Positions 37,801 through 46,150 of a stretch of 64,000 nt of DNA are shown here, piece by piece. The notes beneath the pieces are model-generated. The model worked only from the letters and a program-made list of their open reading frames with translations, searched no databases and was not told the DNA's origin. The position numbers and the translations under genes were made by a program. Source of the stretch: Pirellulales bacterium (GTDB lineage: Bacteria > Planctomycetota > Planctomycetia > Pirellulales > JALHPA01); the NCBI GenBank assembly GCA_033762255.1, contig JANRLT010000041.1, forward strand, positions 1-64,000, read 5' to 3'. Position 1 is the stretch's first letter, and each line of letters begins with the position of its first letter.

Positions 37801-38073
37801 TTAGCGGCGAATGGTGTCCAGGCGGGCGTGAATTTCGGCTAACTCGATCTCCGCCTGCTTTAATTTGGAGGCCAGTTGCTCTTCGCGGGTGCGATATTTG
37901 GCTAATTCCTCGGTCTGGATGCGATTTTGCTCCAGCAAAAGGCGATTTTGGGTTTCGAGGACCCCCGTTTCGCCGCGATACGACAAACCGCAGCCCGTGG
38001 CACAACCCAACAGGAACAAGAGGAGCGCGCCGCCCCTGATCAAGCTCGGTAAAGACCTATGATTTCCCCGCAT
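37801..38073 (-). CDS. Small coiled-coil lipoprotein
   Basis: 90 residues. Signal peptide with lipobox near LLFLLGC (Cys24; Cys28 in ATGC is an alternative), then an uninterrupted Glu/Leu/Gln/Lys-rich helix from ~38 to the end (ETQNRLLLEQNRIQTEEL; LASKLKQAEIELAEIHARL) with heptad spacing, predicting a coiled coil. The design recalls Lpp-like outer-membrane lipoproteins, but no C-terminal Lys anchor is seen (ends RR). It is separated from its neighbours by repeat-bearing gaps, so it is probably its own transcription unit. Confidence 0.75.
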   Translation of the reverse strand: MRGNHRSLPSLIRGGALLLFLLGCATGCGLSYRGETGVLETQNRLLLEQNRIQTEELAKYRTREEQLASKLKQAEIELAEIHARLDTIRR

Positions 38074-38171
38074 TCACAATCCTTTGCGAAGCAATTTGGC
38101 TTAATAATAAGCTATGCCAGAATTCCTGTTTATTCGGACTGTTTGCATTTCTGCTGCTGACGATGATCCAG

Positions 38172-38327
38172 GGGGGGCTCGCCGAGGCTCGACCCCCGCC
38201 ACCCCATCAAATGCAGAATGCAGAAGTATGAATGCAGAATTGAGTGTAGTCATTCTGCCTTCTTCATGCTTCGTTCTTACTTCTAACTTCCTACGGGGGG
38301 CTCGCCGAGGCTCGACCCCCGCCACCC
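38172..38327. repeat. Pair of exact 33-bp direct repeats flanking a palindromic core
   Basis: Copies at 38172-38204 and 38295-38327 begin GGGGGGCTCGCCGAGG and end CCGCCACCC. Between them is a 90-bp stretch with ATGCAGAATGCAG on one side and CATTCTGCCTTC on the other, giving a loose inverted repeat. The whole block lies between two minus-strand genes and looks like one non-coding element. Confidence 0.7.
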
Positions 38328-38355
38328 TCCCTTTACCATCCTCCCGTCTCCCCCA

Positions 38356-39663
38356 TTACTTACCCTCAAACATCCCCAGCAGCGAATCCATGATGGCACT
38401 ATTGTAGGCGGTGGTCCCGTGCCAACTCCAAATGCTTTGGCTCAGGTCGTACACCATGATCCCGCCCAAGAGTAAAAACACGATGCAGGCGAGGAGGCTA
38501 AGGATATTCCAGACGGAATAGGGAGCTTCGGGGATGCTGGCGACCGGCATCATGGCGACGCCCGCAGCGGGCATGGCGCCACCGGCCAGCGCGTCGGGCA
38601 TTCCCAAGGGGGATTCCGTGAGTAAATTATCCCCCGAGGAAAACATCGCGCCGCTTGCGGAAAGGTCTTCCTCCGAGTCCAGGGCGATGACTTGCGATCC
38701 GCTGTCGGAATCGTCATCGTCCATACCGCCGGGGGTCAGGGCAAAGTCCTCATCCGCGCGGAGTTGCGTCGCCCCCTCGACATCGACATCATCCTCTAGC
38801 GTGATCATGTCATCTTCGCCGATGACCAGGTTGTCCTTGTTCTTGCCGCTAGAACCCAGCGTCAAGGGTTGTTCCAGGGACAAGCCGCTATCCGCGGGAT
38901 CGACCAGCATGATGCCGCTGTCGGCGGCGTTCAGGGTCAGGTCGCTGCCGCTCCCTCCCAGAACCAATTCGTCATCATCGCTCAGCATCAGGCCGGAATC
39001 CCCCTTGGTGGTGTCAAATTCCGGATTTTTACGGGCCCGGTCGGAAGGCGAATCCCCCAGCGAAATTTCGTCATCGCTGGATAATTTTAGCTCTCCCGAG
39101 CCTAGCGGCGCGCTGCTTCCCAGGGCGTCCACATTCAGTTCGTCGGCAAAGATATTGCTGCCAATGCCGCTCCCTGTCCCCATGCTAATTTTGGAATCAT
39201 CCGCCAGCGATAAGCCGCTGAGGCCGCTCAGATCGCCGCCGCTTCCCAGCAATTCGATGTCACTGGCCTGGCCCCCCGTGGGACCGTCCGCCCCCTGCAA
39301 CCGTAAATCGCTATCCCCGGCCAGGCGAATGTCGCTGTCGGCCGCGGCCTGGGCGTTCTTTTGCTTGCCAATGATGGTGCTTTTGGTCGTCTCGGCCGAT
39401 TCCCCCAATTCCGCCTCGCTTAGCAAAATGGAATCCGGCTCGTTTTCGTCGATCAACTGGATGTCGTTAAGATCGGTTTCCCAACTGCTGGCGCTGTCGT
39501 CCTGGTCCCGTTTATAACGTTCCAGTTCGTCGGTGTCGTATTTCCACTCACCGCCGTCGCGCTTGGGAAACAGCTTGCTGCGGTCGCGCAGCGAGTTAAT
39601 TTCCTCGACGGATTTTCCCAGGATGCGGGCGGCTTCTTCGGTATCAACAAGACGTTTGGCCAT
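38356..39663 (-). CDS. HTH protein with acidic Ser/Asp repeats and C-terminal membrane segment
   Basis: 435 residues. An N-terminal MerR/excisionase-type helix-turn-helix (~4-55; LVDTEEAARILGKSVEEINSL, then WKYDTDELERY) is followed by ~280 residues of acidic low-complexity sequence built from a loose S/G-D-S-D-x-x-L motif (DSDIRLAGDSDLRL, SSDDEISLG, DSGLMLSDDDELVLG, ADSGIMLVDPADSGLSL). The C-terminus has a hydrophobic segment (~380-405, WNILSLLACIVFLLLGGIMV). This order predicts a membrane-tethered DNA- or protein-binding factor. The type recurs in Planctomycetes as an unnamed protein, to my memory. It is 33 nt downstream of the gene at 39697. Confidence 0.82.
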   Translation of the reverse strand: MAKRLVDTEEAARILGKSVEEINSLRDRSKLFPKRDGGEWKYDTDELERYKRDQDDSASSWETDLNDIQLIDENEPDSILLSEAELGESAETTKSTIIGKQKNAQAAADSDIRLAGDSDLRLQGADGPTGGQASDIELLGSGGDLSGLSGLSLADDSKISMGTGSGIGSNIFADELNVDALGSSAPLGSGELKLSSDDEISLGDSPSDRARKNPEFDTTKGDSGLMLSDDDELVLGGSGSDLTLNAADSGIMLVDPADSGLSLEQPLTLGSSGKNKDNLVIGEDDMITLEDDVDVEGATQLRADEDFALTPGGMDDDDSDSGSQVIALDSEEDLSASGAMFSSGDNLLTESPLGMPDALAGGAMPAAGVAMMPVASIPEAPYSVWNILSLLACIVFLLLGGIMVYDLSQSIWSWHGTTAYNSAIMDSLLGMFEGK

Positions 39664-39696
39664 GACAAGAACTTGGGTAAAAAAATCTGAACGTTG

Positions 39697-40029
39697 TTAT
39701 TTCTGTTCTAAAAGTGTGCGAATTTCCCGCGGCAGGGGATTAGCGCTGTTGTATTCCAGCAGTTGCATGTCCCAGGTTAAATTTCGCGCGCTTTTAAGTG
39801 TGATGACGCCCGTCGCCAATTCCACCTGGTACACGCATAACGCCCGTCGCCGTGGATCCAACACGGTCAACAGTTGAAATTTTTCCGTTACCGCGGTGTG
39901 TGTGATTAGTTCGCAGCCAATCTGTGCTTCGTGCGCGGACTGGGCGGTGACATTCCAGGGTATGCACAGCGCCCCGCCCAAACAGACAAGCGCAAAGCCC
40001 AAGACCCCCCCGAGGACGGTGTGTCGCAT
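39697..40029 (-). CDS. Small exported hypothetical protein
   Basis: 110 residues with a signal peptide (VLGGVLGFALVCLGGALCIP, ~5-24) and one compact beta-rich domain (FQLLTVLDPRRRALCVYQVELATGVITLKSARNL). The pattern of a strand pair ending in VYQV resembles small periplasmic proteins that planctomycetes encode beside regulators, but I cannot name it. It is 33 nt upstream of the HTH-acidic-repeat gene and on the same strand, so the two probably share a transcript. Confidence 0.7.
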   Translation of the reverse strand: MRHTVLGGVLGFALVCLGGALCIPWNVTAQSAHEAQIGCELITHTAVTEKFQLLTVLDPRRRALCVYQVELATGVITLKSARNLTWDMQLLEYNSANPLPREIRTLLEQK

Positions 40030-40574
40030 GCCAAAGCTCCTACGAAAAGTTACTGAGGTGCCGTGTCAGGCGGGCAACACACCTAAAATTCATTGTAAAT
40101 GGCCAAGTTTGCCATACAAGAGTTGCCCGCGGATGAATCCCCAAAACGGGGTGAATTCTTAGCGAAAACAACGATTGTGCCAAGCACAACCGGCGTAAAC
40201 GGACTTTGATCCCCGGGTATCCCATTTTTTATCCTCTGGTCAAATCTGTCACGTTCCGCGCAGCATGATCAGGAAGACCACGAGAGACACCGGGAAAAGT
40301 CCCCGTAATTTAATGCTAACTCTAATTCCGACAATAGTTTAGCAAGAATTTGAGGTTTGCGGCAAGGGCGCTTTTCGGCCTGCATCAACCAGCTTGCGGC
40401 AATCAGGTCCAGCCGTTCTTCGCCGCTCCCCCGTGTGGCGACCCCACTCGTCCGTTATTCCCCGGGGGAATAAAATGACATTGTCCTAATTCAGGGGAAT
40501 GGTTGGTGGTGAATCGTAAGCTGCCCCCTTGTCACCGATTTTTTTTGGTATTTTGCCGGGAAAGTTGAATTCGC
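40030..40574. other. Divergent intergenic region with palindromic site
   Basis: About 545 bp between the minus-strand small exported gene and the plus-strand queC-like gene. The only clear structure is the perfect palindrome at 40455-40473. No coding frame or RNA gene is supported. Confidence 0.5.
40455..40473. promoter_or_regulatory. Perfect 19-bp palindrome upstream of queC-like gene
   Basis: TTATTCCCC, one G, GGGGAATAA: nine base pairs on each side of a single central base. It lies 102 bp upstream of the ATG at 40575 and could be an operator for the queC-like/queD-like pair. No regulator in the window is linked to it. Confidence 0.5.
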
Positions 40575-41267
40575 ATGTCGCTACCGCCACCGCGGGGGCC
40601 CCTGGGTGTACTTGTCAGCGGGGGACTGGATAGCTCTATTTTGCTGGCAAATTATTTAACAAATGGAATTGCGGTCCAGCCGTTATATATTCGCACGGGG
40701 ACAGTGTGGCAAGCGGCTGAGTTGGCCCATTTGCGGCGTTTTTTGCAACGAATAGCGGATCCCCGGCTGGCCCCGCTGGTCTGTTTTGAAATGCCGTTGG
40801 CCGATGTGTATGGCGGGCATTGGAGCATGACGGGGGAGGCGGTCCCGGGCGCCGAGACTTCGGATGAAGCGGTTTATTTGCCGGGTAGAAATGCTTTGCT
40901 CCTGTTAAAGGCCAGCGTCTGGTGCCAACTAAACGGGATACAACAATTGGCCTTAGCTCCTCTAGCGGGCAATCCCTTTGCCGATGCCACACCGGAATTT
41001 TTTGCGGCGTTTCAGGCAATGATCAATCTGTCCGCCAGCCCGCCGCTCTCCATTTTGCGCCCCTTTGCCACCCTGGATAAAGTGCAAGTGATGCGTCTAG
41101 GACGAAATTTCCCCCTCGAAGAGACATTTTCGTGCATCGCGCCCGTACGGGGAAACCATTGCGGCCAGTGCAATAAATGCGCCGAGCGCCGTCTGGCTTT
41201 TTTATCCGCGGACTTGCCCGATCCCACCCGTTACGCCGGAACATCGCGGCTGGCTCAAATTCGCTAA
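40575..41267 (+). CDS. queC: QueC-like 7-cyano-7-deazaguanine synthase
   Basis: Predicted to make preQ0 from 7-carboxy-7-deazaguanine with ATP and ammonia, in the cytoplasm. 230 residues, normal for QueC. The PP-loop SGGLDSS (~15-21) and PGRNALLLLKAS (~112) are present, and the zinc site reads C-x8-C-x2-C-x2-C in SCIAPVRGNHCGQCNKCAERR. The usual DYSGYPDC substrate segment is replaced by AGNPFADATPEFFAAF, so this is a divergent member and might act on another substrate. The next gene is a QueD homologue 52 nt downstream, supporting a deazapurine pathway. QueE and FolE are not in the window. Confidence 0.82.
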   Translation: MSLPPPRGPLGVLVSGGLDSSILLANYLTNGIAVQPLYIRTGTVWQAAELAHLRRFLQRIADPRLAPLVCFEMPLADVYGGHWSMTGEAVPGAETSDEAVYLPGRNALLLLKASVWCQLNGIQQLALAPLAGNPFADATPEFFAAFQAMINLSASPPLSILRPFATLDKVQVMRLGRNFPLEETFSCIAPVRGNHCGQCNKCAERRLAFLSADLPDPTRYAGTSRLAQIR

Positions 41268-41319
41268 GGCGGAACCTAGAGATTTTTCCGAACTTTTTAC
41301 ACACCCAAGGGTGCCAGAC

Positions 41320-41724
41320 ATGTATCGCGTTTCACGGCAAATCGACTTTTGTTATGGGCATCGGTTGTTAAATTACGATGGCAAATGCCGCTATTTGCAC
41401 GGGCATAATGGCCGGGCGATCATCACGATCGAGGCGGCACAACTAGACGCTAGGGGCATGGTGCTGGACTTTACGGATATTAAGCGGGTGGTTAGCGAAT
41501 GGATCGACCGCGAGTTGGATCATCGGATGCTGCTGCACCAGGATGATCCTTATGTCCCGGTATTGCGGCAAATGGGGGAACCGGTGAAGTTATTGGATGT
41601 TAATCCCACGGCGGAAAACATTGCCCGCCTGATCCATGAATTTGCCGTGTCGCAGGGTTTTCCCGTGGTCGAGACGAACTTGTGGGAAACACAAAACTGC
41701 TATGCCACGTACCGGTCGGCGTAG
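41320..41724 (+). CDS. queD: 6-pyruvoyl-tetrahydropterin synthase/QueD-family enzyme
   Basis: Family makes 6-carboxy-tetrahydropterin (QueD) or pyruvoyl-tetrahydropterin from dihydroneopterin triphosphate. 134 residues, standard size. Zinc ligands are seen as FCYGHRL, then CRYLHGHNG; catalytic and binding residues include VLDFTDIK, ELDHRMLL (Asp-His), NPTAENIARLIHE and NLWETQNCYA (Glu). ATG 41320 was chosen over GTG 41311. It pairs with the QueC-like gene, which favours QueD over a folate or biopterin role. A possible hairpin follows at 41779-41813. Confidence 0.9.
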   Translation: MYRVSRQIDFCYGHRLLNYDGKCRYLHGHNGRAIITIEAAQLDARGMVLDFTDIKRVVSEWIDRELDHRMLLHQDDPYVPVLRQMGEPVKLLDVNPTAENIARLIHEFAVSQGFPVVETNLWETQNCYATYRSA

Positions 41725-42270
41725 ATTCTCTTCCTCTTTGTTGCCAACGCGCTCCGAGAATTGCGCGATAAAATAAACAGTCCGGCGCGAACCACTCCCG
41801 ATTCGGCCGGACTGAGTTTCCCCCCCTGGGATATTGGATTCTCGCTCGTGGCTTGCTGGCACGCTCCGAGAATTGACTGGCAGTAGGTATTATCGTCCCT
41901 CCGCGGGTCGAACTTTGGTAAACTTTGCGGGTTACCCAAACCTGCGCGGTTAAGCGCGCGGCCCGCCGCATGGGATAAGTCTTTCTAGCGAGGGCCATGG
42001 TGTGATCTCTTGCTTTGTCACCACCGCCGCGCGCAGCGGGGGCCAACTGACCTAAAAATTTTTTCAGCGCTAAATATCTGATAAGCGGCGTAAGCTTTGC
42101 CGATTATGTAAAAGAACCGGGTGTTTTCGCGCCCGCGTCGCTTCCCTCTCCGTGCTAGCAGCTAGCACTTCGGGAATGAGGTCGACACAATCCGCGCTTT
42201 TGTGTATTTCCCTAGGGCGTTACGCGGCATTAATCACGGTCAATTATTGTCTTCTTGCAAGGTTTGTCCC
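41725..42270. other. Intergenic region with hairpin and perfect palindrome
   Basis: About 545 bp. Contains AGTCCGGC (41779-41786) and GCCGGACT (41806-41813) as a possible transcript-end hairpin without a strong T-run, a 14-bp direct repeat CGCTCCGAGAATTG (near 41750 and 41862) and the palindrome at 42152-42168. I see no coding frame. Confidence 0.5.
42152..42168. promoter_or_regulatory. Perfect 17-bp palindrome upstream of ExbB-like operon
   Basis: GTGCTAGC, one A, GCTAGCAC: eight base pairs each side of a single central base, 102 bp before the ATG at 42271. Position and symmetry suit an operator for the three-gene ExbB/TolR-like operon. Confidence 0.5.
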
Positions 42271-43614
42271 ATGACCCGCATGCTTTCAGCGATTTGGCGC
42301 TCTCCCCTGTTGTGGGCCGCGGTCTTGAGCGTGTTGTTTTATTCCAGTCTGGAAATCGAGGCGCTCCGGCATCCCCTGGTTTTGCGCTATTTTGCCGGAC
42401 ACTGGGTCGAGTATGTCGAAACCGCCGCGTTCTTTTTGGGCTTGTGCGTGCTGTATGTCAAATGGCAGGACATCGTGCGGCAAAAGCAGGCCAGCGAACA
42501 GACGTTGTTGCCGATGACTCCGCCCGGGGGCCAGTTGGTCGCGGATTGCCCCAAATTGCTGGCACATTTGCGGGAAAAGAGCGGTGAAACCGCCGATGAT
42601 TATTTGCCCCGGCGGCTGCGCGACGCCCTGGAGGCGATCTTTCGCCGCGGCACCCCCGACAAATTGGATGATGAGTTAAAATATCTTAGCGACCTCGATG
42701 CCGCCCGTTCGCAACAAAGCTATTCGCTATTGCGGATCATCATTTGGGCGATCCCGATCCTGGGCTTTCTGGGGACGGTCATCGGCATTACCGAGGCTAT
42801 CGCCAATCTCTCGCCGCAACAGTTGGAGGAATCCCTGCCCGAGGTCACCTCCGGTCTGGGCGTGGCGTTTGACACCACGGCCATCGCGCTGGCGTTTTCG
42901 ATGGTGCTGATGTTTCTGCAGCATTATGTCAACCAAATCGAGGAAACTCTGCTAGCCCGGGTGGATAGCCAGGCCACGCTGGAACTGGGCGGACGATTTC
43001 CCCAGCAGCTTTCACTGGACGATCCCTTGCATCAGGCCGTGCAGCGGCTGGTGGGGGCGATCCTACCCGCGCAAGAGCAACTGTTGCGGCAGCAAGTGCA
43101 ACTGTGGCAGACCTCCCTGGCCGAGGCCAACGAGCATTGGCAGTCCGTCACCACCAGCGGCGGGGCGCAACTGACCCAGGCCATCGGCGGCGCGCTAGAG
43201 GAAAGCCTGTCCCGGCATGGAGCGCGATTGCAAGAAATCGAAACCGCGCAGCAAACGCGACTGCGGGAAATCGCCGATGCGCAAGCCGCGCGCCAGGAAA
43301 CACAATCCACGAACTGGCTGGCGGGTCTGGACCGCGCCACCGATAAACTGGCCAAGCAACAGCACGAACTGGCCCGCCAGGGGGAACTGCTAATCAAGAT
43401 CGTGGACGCCACCCAGCATGTGGGTGAATTGGAAACCAAGCTCAACGACAACCTAACCACCCTGGCCACCACGCAGCAATTGCAGGAGACTTTGTTAAGC
43501 CTGAGCGCTACCCTGCAACTGTTGGTCGCGCGGATGAATCCCTTGTCCGGGGAAGCGGCTCAAGTGGAACTCCCCCGCGGTGGCGTCAAAAAATCACGAG
43601 GTCAAGCGGCATGA
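42271..43614 (+). CDS. MotA/TolQ/ExbB-family proton channel protein
   Basis: 447 residues. Four hydrophobic segments (~12-27, ~45-65, ~153-175, ~198-222). The last two carry the family signature: IPILGFLGTVIGITEAI and SGLGVAFDTTAIALAFSMVLMFLQ, which line the ion path in TolQ/ExbB. A long C-terminal Gln/Ala/Glu-rich helix (~270-430) could extend into the cytoplasm as a coiled coil. ATG 42271 has AAGG 9 nt upstream; GTG 42202 is an alternative. Its stop overlaps the next start (ATGA), so the TolR-like partner is translationally coupled. It probably converts proton flow into movement of the two partners. Confidence 0.88.
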   Translation: MTRMLSAIWRSPLLWAAVLSVLFYSSLEIEALRHPLVLRYFAGHWVEYVETAAFFLGLCVLYVKWQDIVRQKQASEQTLLPMTPPGGQLVADCPKLLAHLREKSGETADDYLPRRLRDALEAIFRRGTPDKLDDELKYLSDLDAARSQQSYSLLRIIIWAIPILGFLGTVIGITEAIANLSPQQLEESLPEVTSGLGVAFDTTAIALAFSMVLMFLQHYVNQIEETLLARVDSQATLELGGRFPQQLSLDDPLHQAVQRLVGAILPAQEQLLRQQVQLWQTSLAEANEHWQSVTTSGGAQLTQAIGGALEESLSRHGARLQEIETAQQTRLREIADAQAARQETQSTNWLAGLDRATDKLAKQQHELARQGELLIKIVDATQHVGELETKLNDNLTTLATTQQLQETLLSLSATLQLLVARMNPLSGEAAQVELPRGGVKKSRGQAA

Positions 43615-46109
43615 AGCGTGCCACCGCGCCGCAACAGGGAATCTCGCTCTTTCCCTTTTTAGCCGTGTTGCTTTGCACCATGGGGGCCTTGATTGTGCTT
43701 TTAGTGGTGATCAATCGCAACTCGCGGCGGCAGGGGCTGGCTTCGCGCGCGCAGGCCCTGGCCAAACAGAACAGTTCACCGGCGGAAAGCGTCCAGCCGT
43801 CTCCCGCACCAATCCCCGCGCTATCCTCCAGCGCTGCCGCTGGTGACAAAGCCACATTACAGCGGGATTTAGCCAAACTGGACACCCAGCTAGAAGCGGC
43901 CCGCGACGCCGTGGAGACGCTCAATTGGCGGGTTGGCCATTTACAGACCACGCGCGATAAATCCGCGGAAGATGTCCGCCAAGAGCGTTTGCGCCTAGGA
44001 TCCGCCGAAGAGTTGTTGCGCGCCGCCGAACAGCAAACGCGGGAGCTTTCGCGGGCATTGCGGGAACTCACCCCGCAAGCGGCCAGTCGCCAGTTAAATC
44101 GCCAAGAGTTGTCCGCGCAATTGACCGCCGCGCAGCGCGAGTTCCAATTATTACGAGAAAAAATAGCCGCCAAACAGCAACAGGCCGCCGCCGCCACCCC
44201 TAAATTTTCGGTTGTCCCCTATGACGGGCCAAATCGGACCAATCGTCGGCCGATTTACATCGAATGCACCGCGGAACGGATTATTCTGCAGCCGGAAGGG
44301 ATCACCCTAACGGCGCGGGATTTTGTGGGTCCGCTGGGTCCGGGAAATCCGCTGGCCGCGACGGTCCGCGCGATTCGTGATGAATTAGTCGCTCAGGCCC
44401 CCCCCAATCAGCCCGCGACCGAACCTTATCCGCTGTTTTTGATTCGGCCGGACGGCATTGCCGCGTATTATTTAGCCCGCGAAGCGATGTCCAGTTACGC
44501 GCATGAGATCGGCTATCAAGCGGTTGACCAGGAATGGGAATTAGCCTATCCCCCCGCGGATGCCGCGGTACAACAACGCGCGACCCAGGCCCTGGCCACC
44601 GCCCGCAATTTATACCAGCAGTATGTCCAGGCCCATCCGGGCCAAGCCGCCGACCAAGCCAAGGTCGCTTATCGTGTGTCCCCTGTTACCGGTGGTTTGG
44701 TCCCCGCGCAAGGGGGGCTCGGCGAAACGCTGCGTCCCCGAGCTACGCGCCCCACAGGGGGTGGTCCCGGTGGCGGAGGGAATACTGGTCTGGTGGGCAA
44801 TAACGGGGGAAATTCTGTCAATGGCGTGAGTGATGCTGGCGGTGGGATTAATGCGCCATTAACGCGTCTCAGTCCCACCAACCCCGGACAGCAGTTATTG
44901 GGGACGCACCCCGCGCTAGCGGGGGCCAGTGGTGTTGACTCGACGACCCCCGAACCCTGGCGGATTACCCGTGGCGAGGGGAATGCCAATCGCGGTGGGA
45001 CCGGCATGAGTGCTGGCAGCGGCCTGAATGCGGGCAGCGGCACTGGGCCTGGAAGTGGCAATGGCCTGAGCGGCACGGGCAACGGCGCCAATGGCGCGAA
45101 TGGACTCAGGGGGACTGGCAATGAACCAGGAGAGCCGGGGGCGAATAATGGCGGTTCAGGGCTTCTTGCAAATACCAACAATTTCACAGGCAGCGCACAG
45201 CCTGGCCAAAATCCCGCGAATCTAACCGTAAACTCCAGCACGGGTAGTAACAGCCCGCCGGGAACAACTGCGGGCAATCAACCAGCCGGCAATATCACAT
45301 CCAACAGTGCTGCTTCGTCCAGACAGAATAACTCCCCAGGAGGCGGAAACTTACCTTATGGAAATGCGGTGGCCGACGCCGGTCAAGCTACCGCGACAAA
45401 TCGCGCGTCCCCAAATGGATCGAATGGCACTGGAAGGAATGGCAGTGCGGCAAAGGGGAGTGGAACGACTACCAACGGAGCGACGGGGGATACCGCCAAC
45501 GCTTCAGCCAATGGCGGTTCCGCGGGGAGCGGCGCGGATGGCCCCCCGTCCGGCGGGACCAGTTTTGAATCGCTAGCGGGAATTTCCACTAGTGGTGGCG
45601 GCACGCCCAACGCTCCCAGCGAACAACCGTTTCGCCGGACTGCCGATCGCGAGCGGCAAAATGCCAAGCCAAACCAAGAAACCCGCAGCCTGGCCGATAC
45701 GCGCGGCAACAACTGGGGGTTAAAGCATGCGCGGCAGGACGCGCAGCCCCTCATACGTCCCTTGGGCGTGCAAATCACGGACAAGCAATTGATTTTGGCT
45801 GCTGATCCCGCGGCGGATGATCCGCAAAAAGTGATTCCAATGGTTGGAGCAACGGATGAAAGCATACGCGAATTTACTGCGGCTGTGGAGCAGCGCATCA
45901 AAAAATGGGGCCTGGCCGGACACAGGCTGTATTGGAGTCCCGAGCTAAAAGTCACCGTGGACCCCGCCGGCGAAGAGCGCTATGCTGAATTTGTGCGCCT
46001 GCTCGAGCGGAGCGGTTGGGCCATCACGCGTAAAAATCCTACCAATGGAATAAGCATCCCGGCGACCGCGACCGCGCCAGTTACAACGCCCGTTTTCCCG
46101 CAACGTTAA
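43611..46109 (+). CDS. TolR/ExbD-like protein with long Gly/Asn-rich linker
   Basis: 832 residues. The N-terminal membrane segment (FPFLAVLLCTMGALIVLLVVI, ~14-34) is of the TolR/MotB kind. It is followed by a coiled coil (~75-190), a folded domain (~200-365; PIYIECTAERIILQPEGI, FLIRPDGIAAYYLARE), about 310 residues of Gly/Asn/Ser/Thr low complexity (~380-690; GNGLSGTGNGANGANG) and a C-terminal domain (~705-805). The low-complexity segment probably spans the periplasm or wall. Start overlaps the ExbB-like stop by 4 bp. The family TM and coupling to the channel are clear; the folded domains are unnamed. Confidence 0.83.
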   Translation: MKRATAPQQGISLFPFLAVLLCTMGALIVLLVVINRNSRRQGLASRAQALAKQNSSPAESVQPSPAPIPALSSSAAAGDKATLQRDLAKLDTQLEAARDAVETLNWRVGHLQTTRDKSAEDVRQERLRLGSAEELLRAAEQQTRELSRALRELTPQAASRQLNRQELSAQLTAAQREFQLLREKIAAKQQQAAAATPKFSVVPYDGPNRTNRRPIYIECTAERIILQPEGITLTARDFVGPLGPGNPLAATVRAIRDELVAQAPPNQPATEPYPLFLIRPDGIAAYYLAREAMSSYAHEIGYQAVDQEWELAYPPADAAVQQRATQALATARNLYQQYVQAHPGQAADQAKVAYRVSPVTGGLVPAQGGLGETLRPRATRPTGGGPGGGGNTGLVGNNGGNSVNGVSDAGGGINAPLTRLSPTNPGQQLLGTHPALAGASGVDSTTPEPWRITRGEGNANRGGTGMSAGSGLNAGSGTGPGSGNGLSGTGNGANGANGLRGTGNEPGEPGANNGGSGLLANTNNFTGSAQPGQNPANLTVNSSTGSNSPPGTTAGNQPAGNITSNSAASSRQNNSPGGGNLPYGNAVADAGQATATNRASPNGSNGTGRNGSAAKGSGTTTNGATGDTANASANGGSAGSGADGPPSGGTSFESLAGISTSGGGTPNAPSEQPFRRTADRERQNAKPNQETRSLADTRGNNWGLKHARQDAQPLIRPLGVQITDKQLILAADPAADDPQKVIPMVGATDESIREFTAAVEQRIKKWGLAGHRLYWSPELKVTVDPAGEERYAEFVRLLERSGWAITRKNPTNGISIPATATAPVTTPVFPQR

Positions 46110-46150
46110 AAAAAGGCTGTCACAACGGCGCTCCGCCACACAGACACTTC

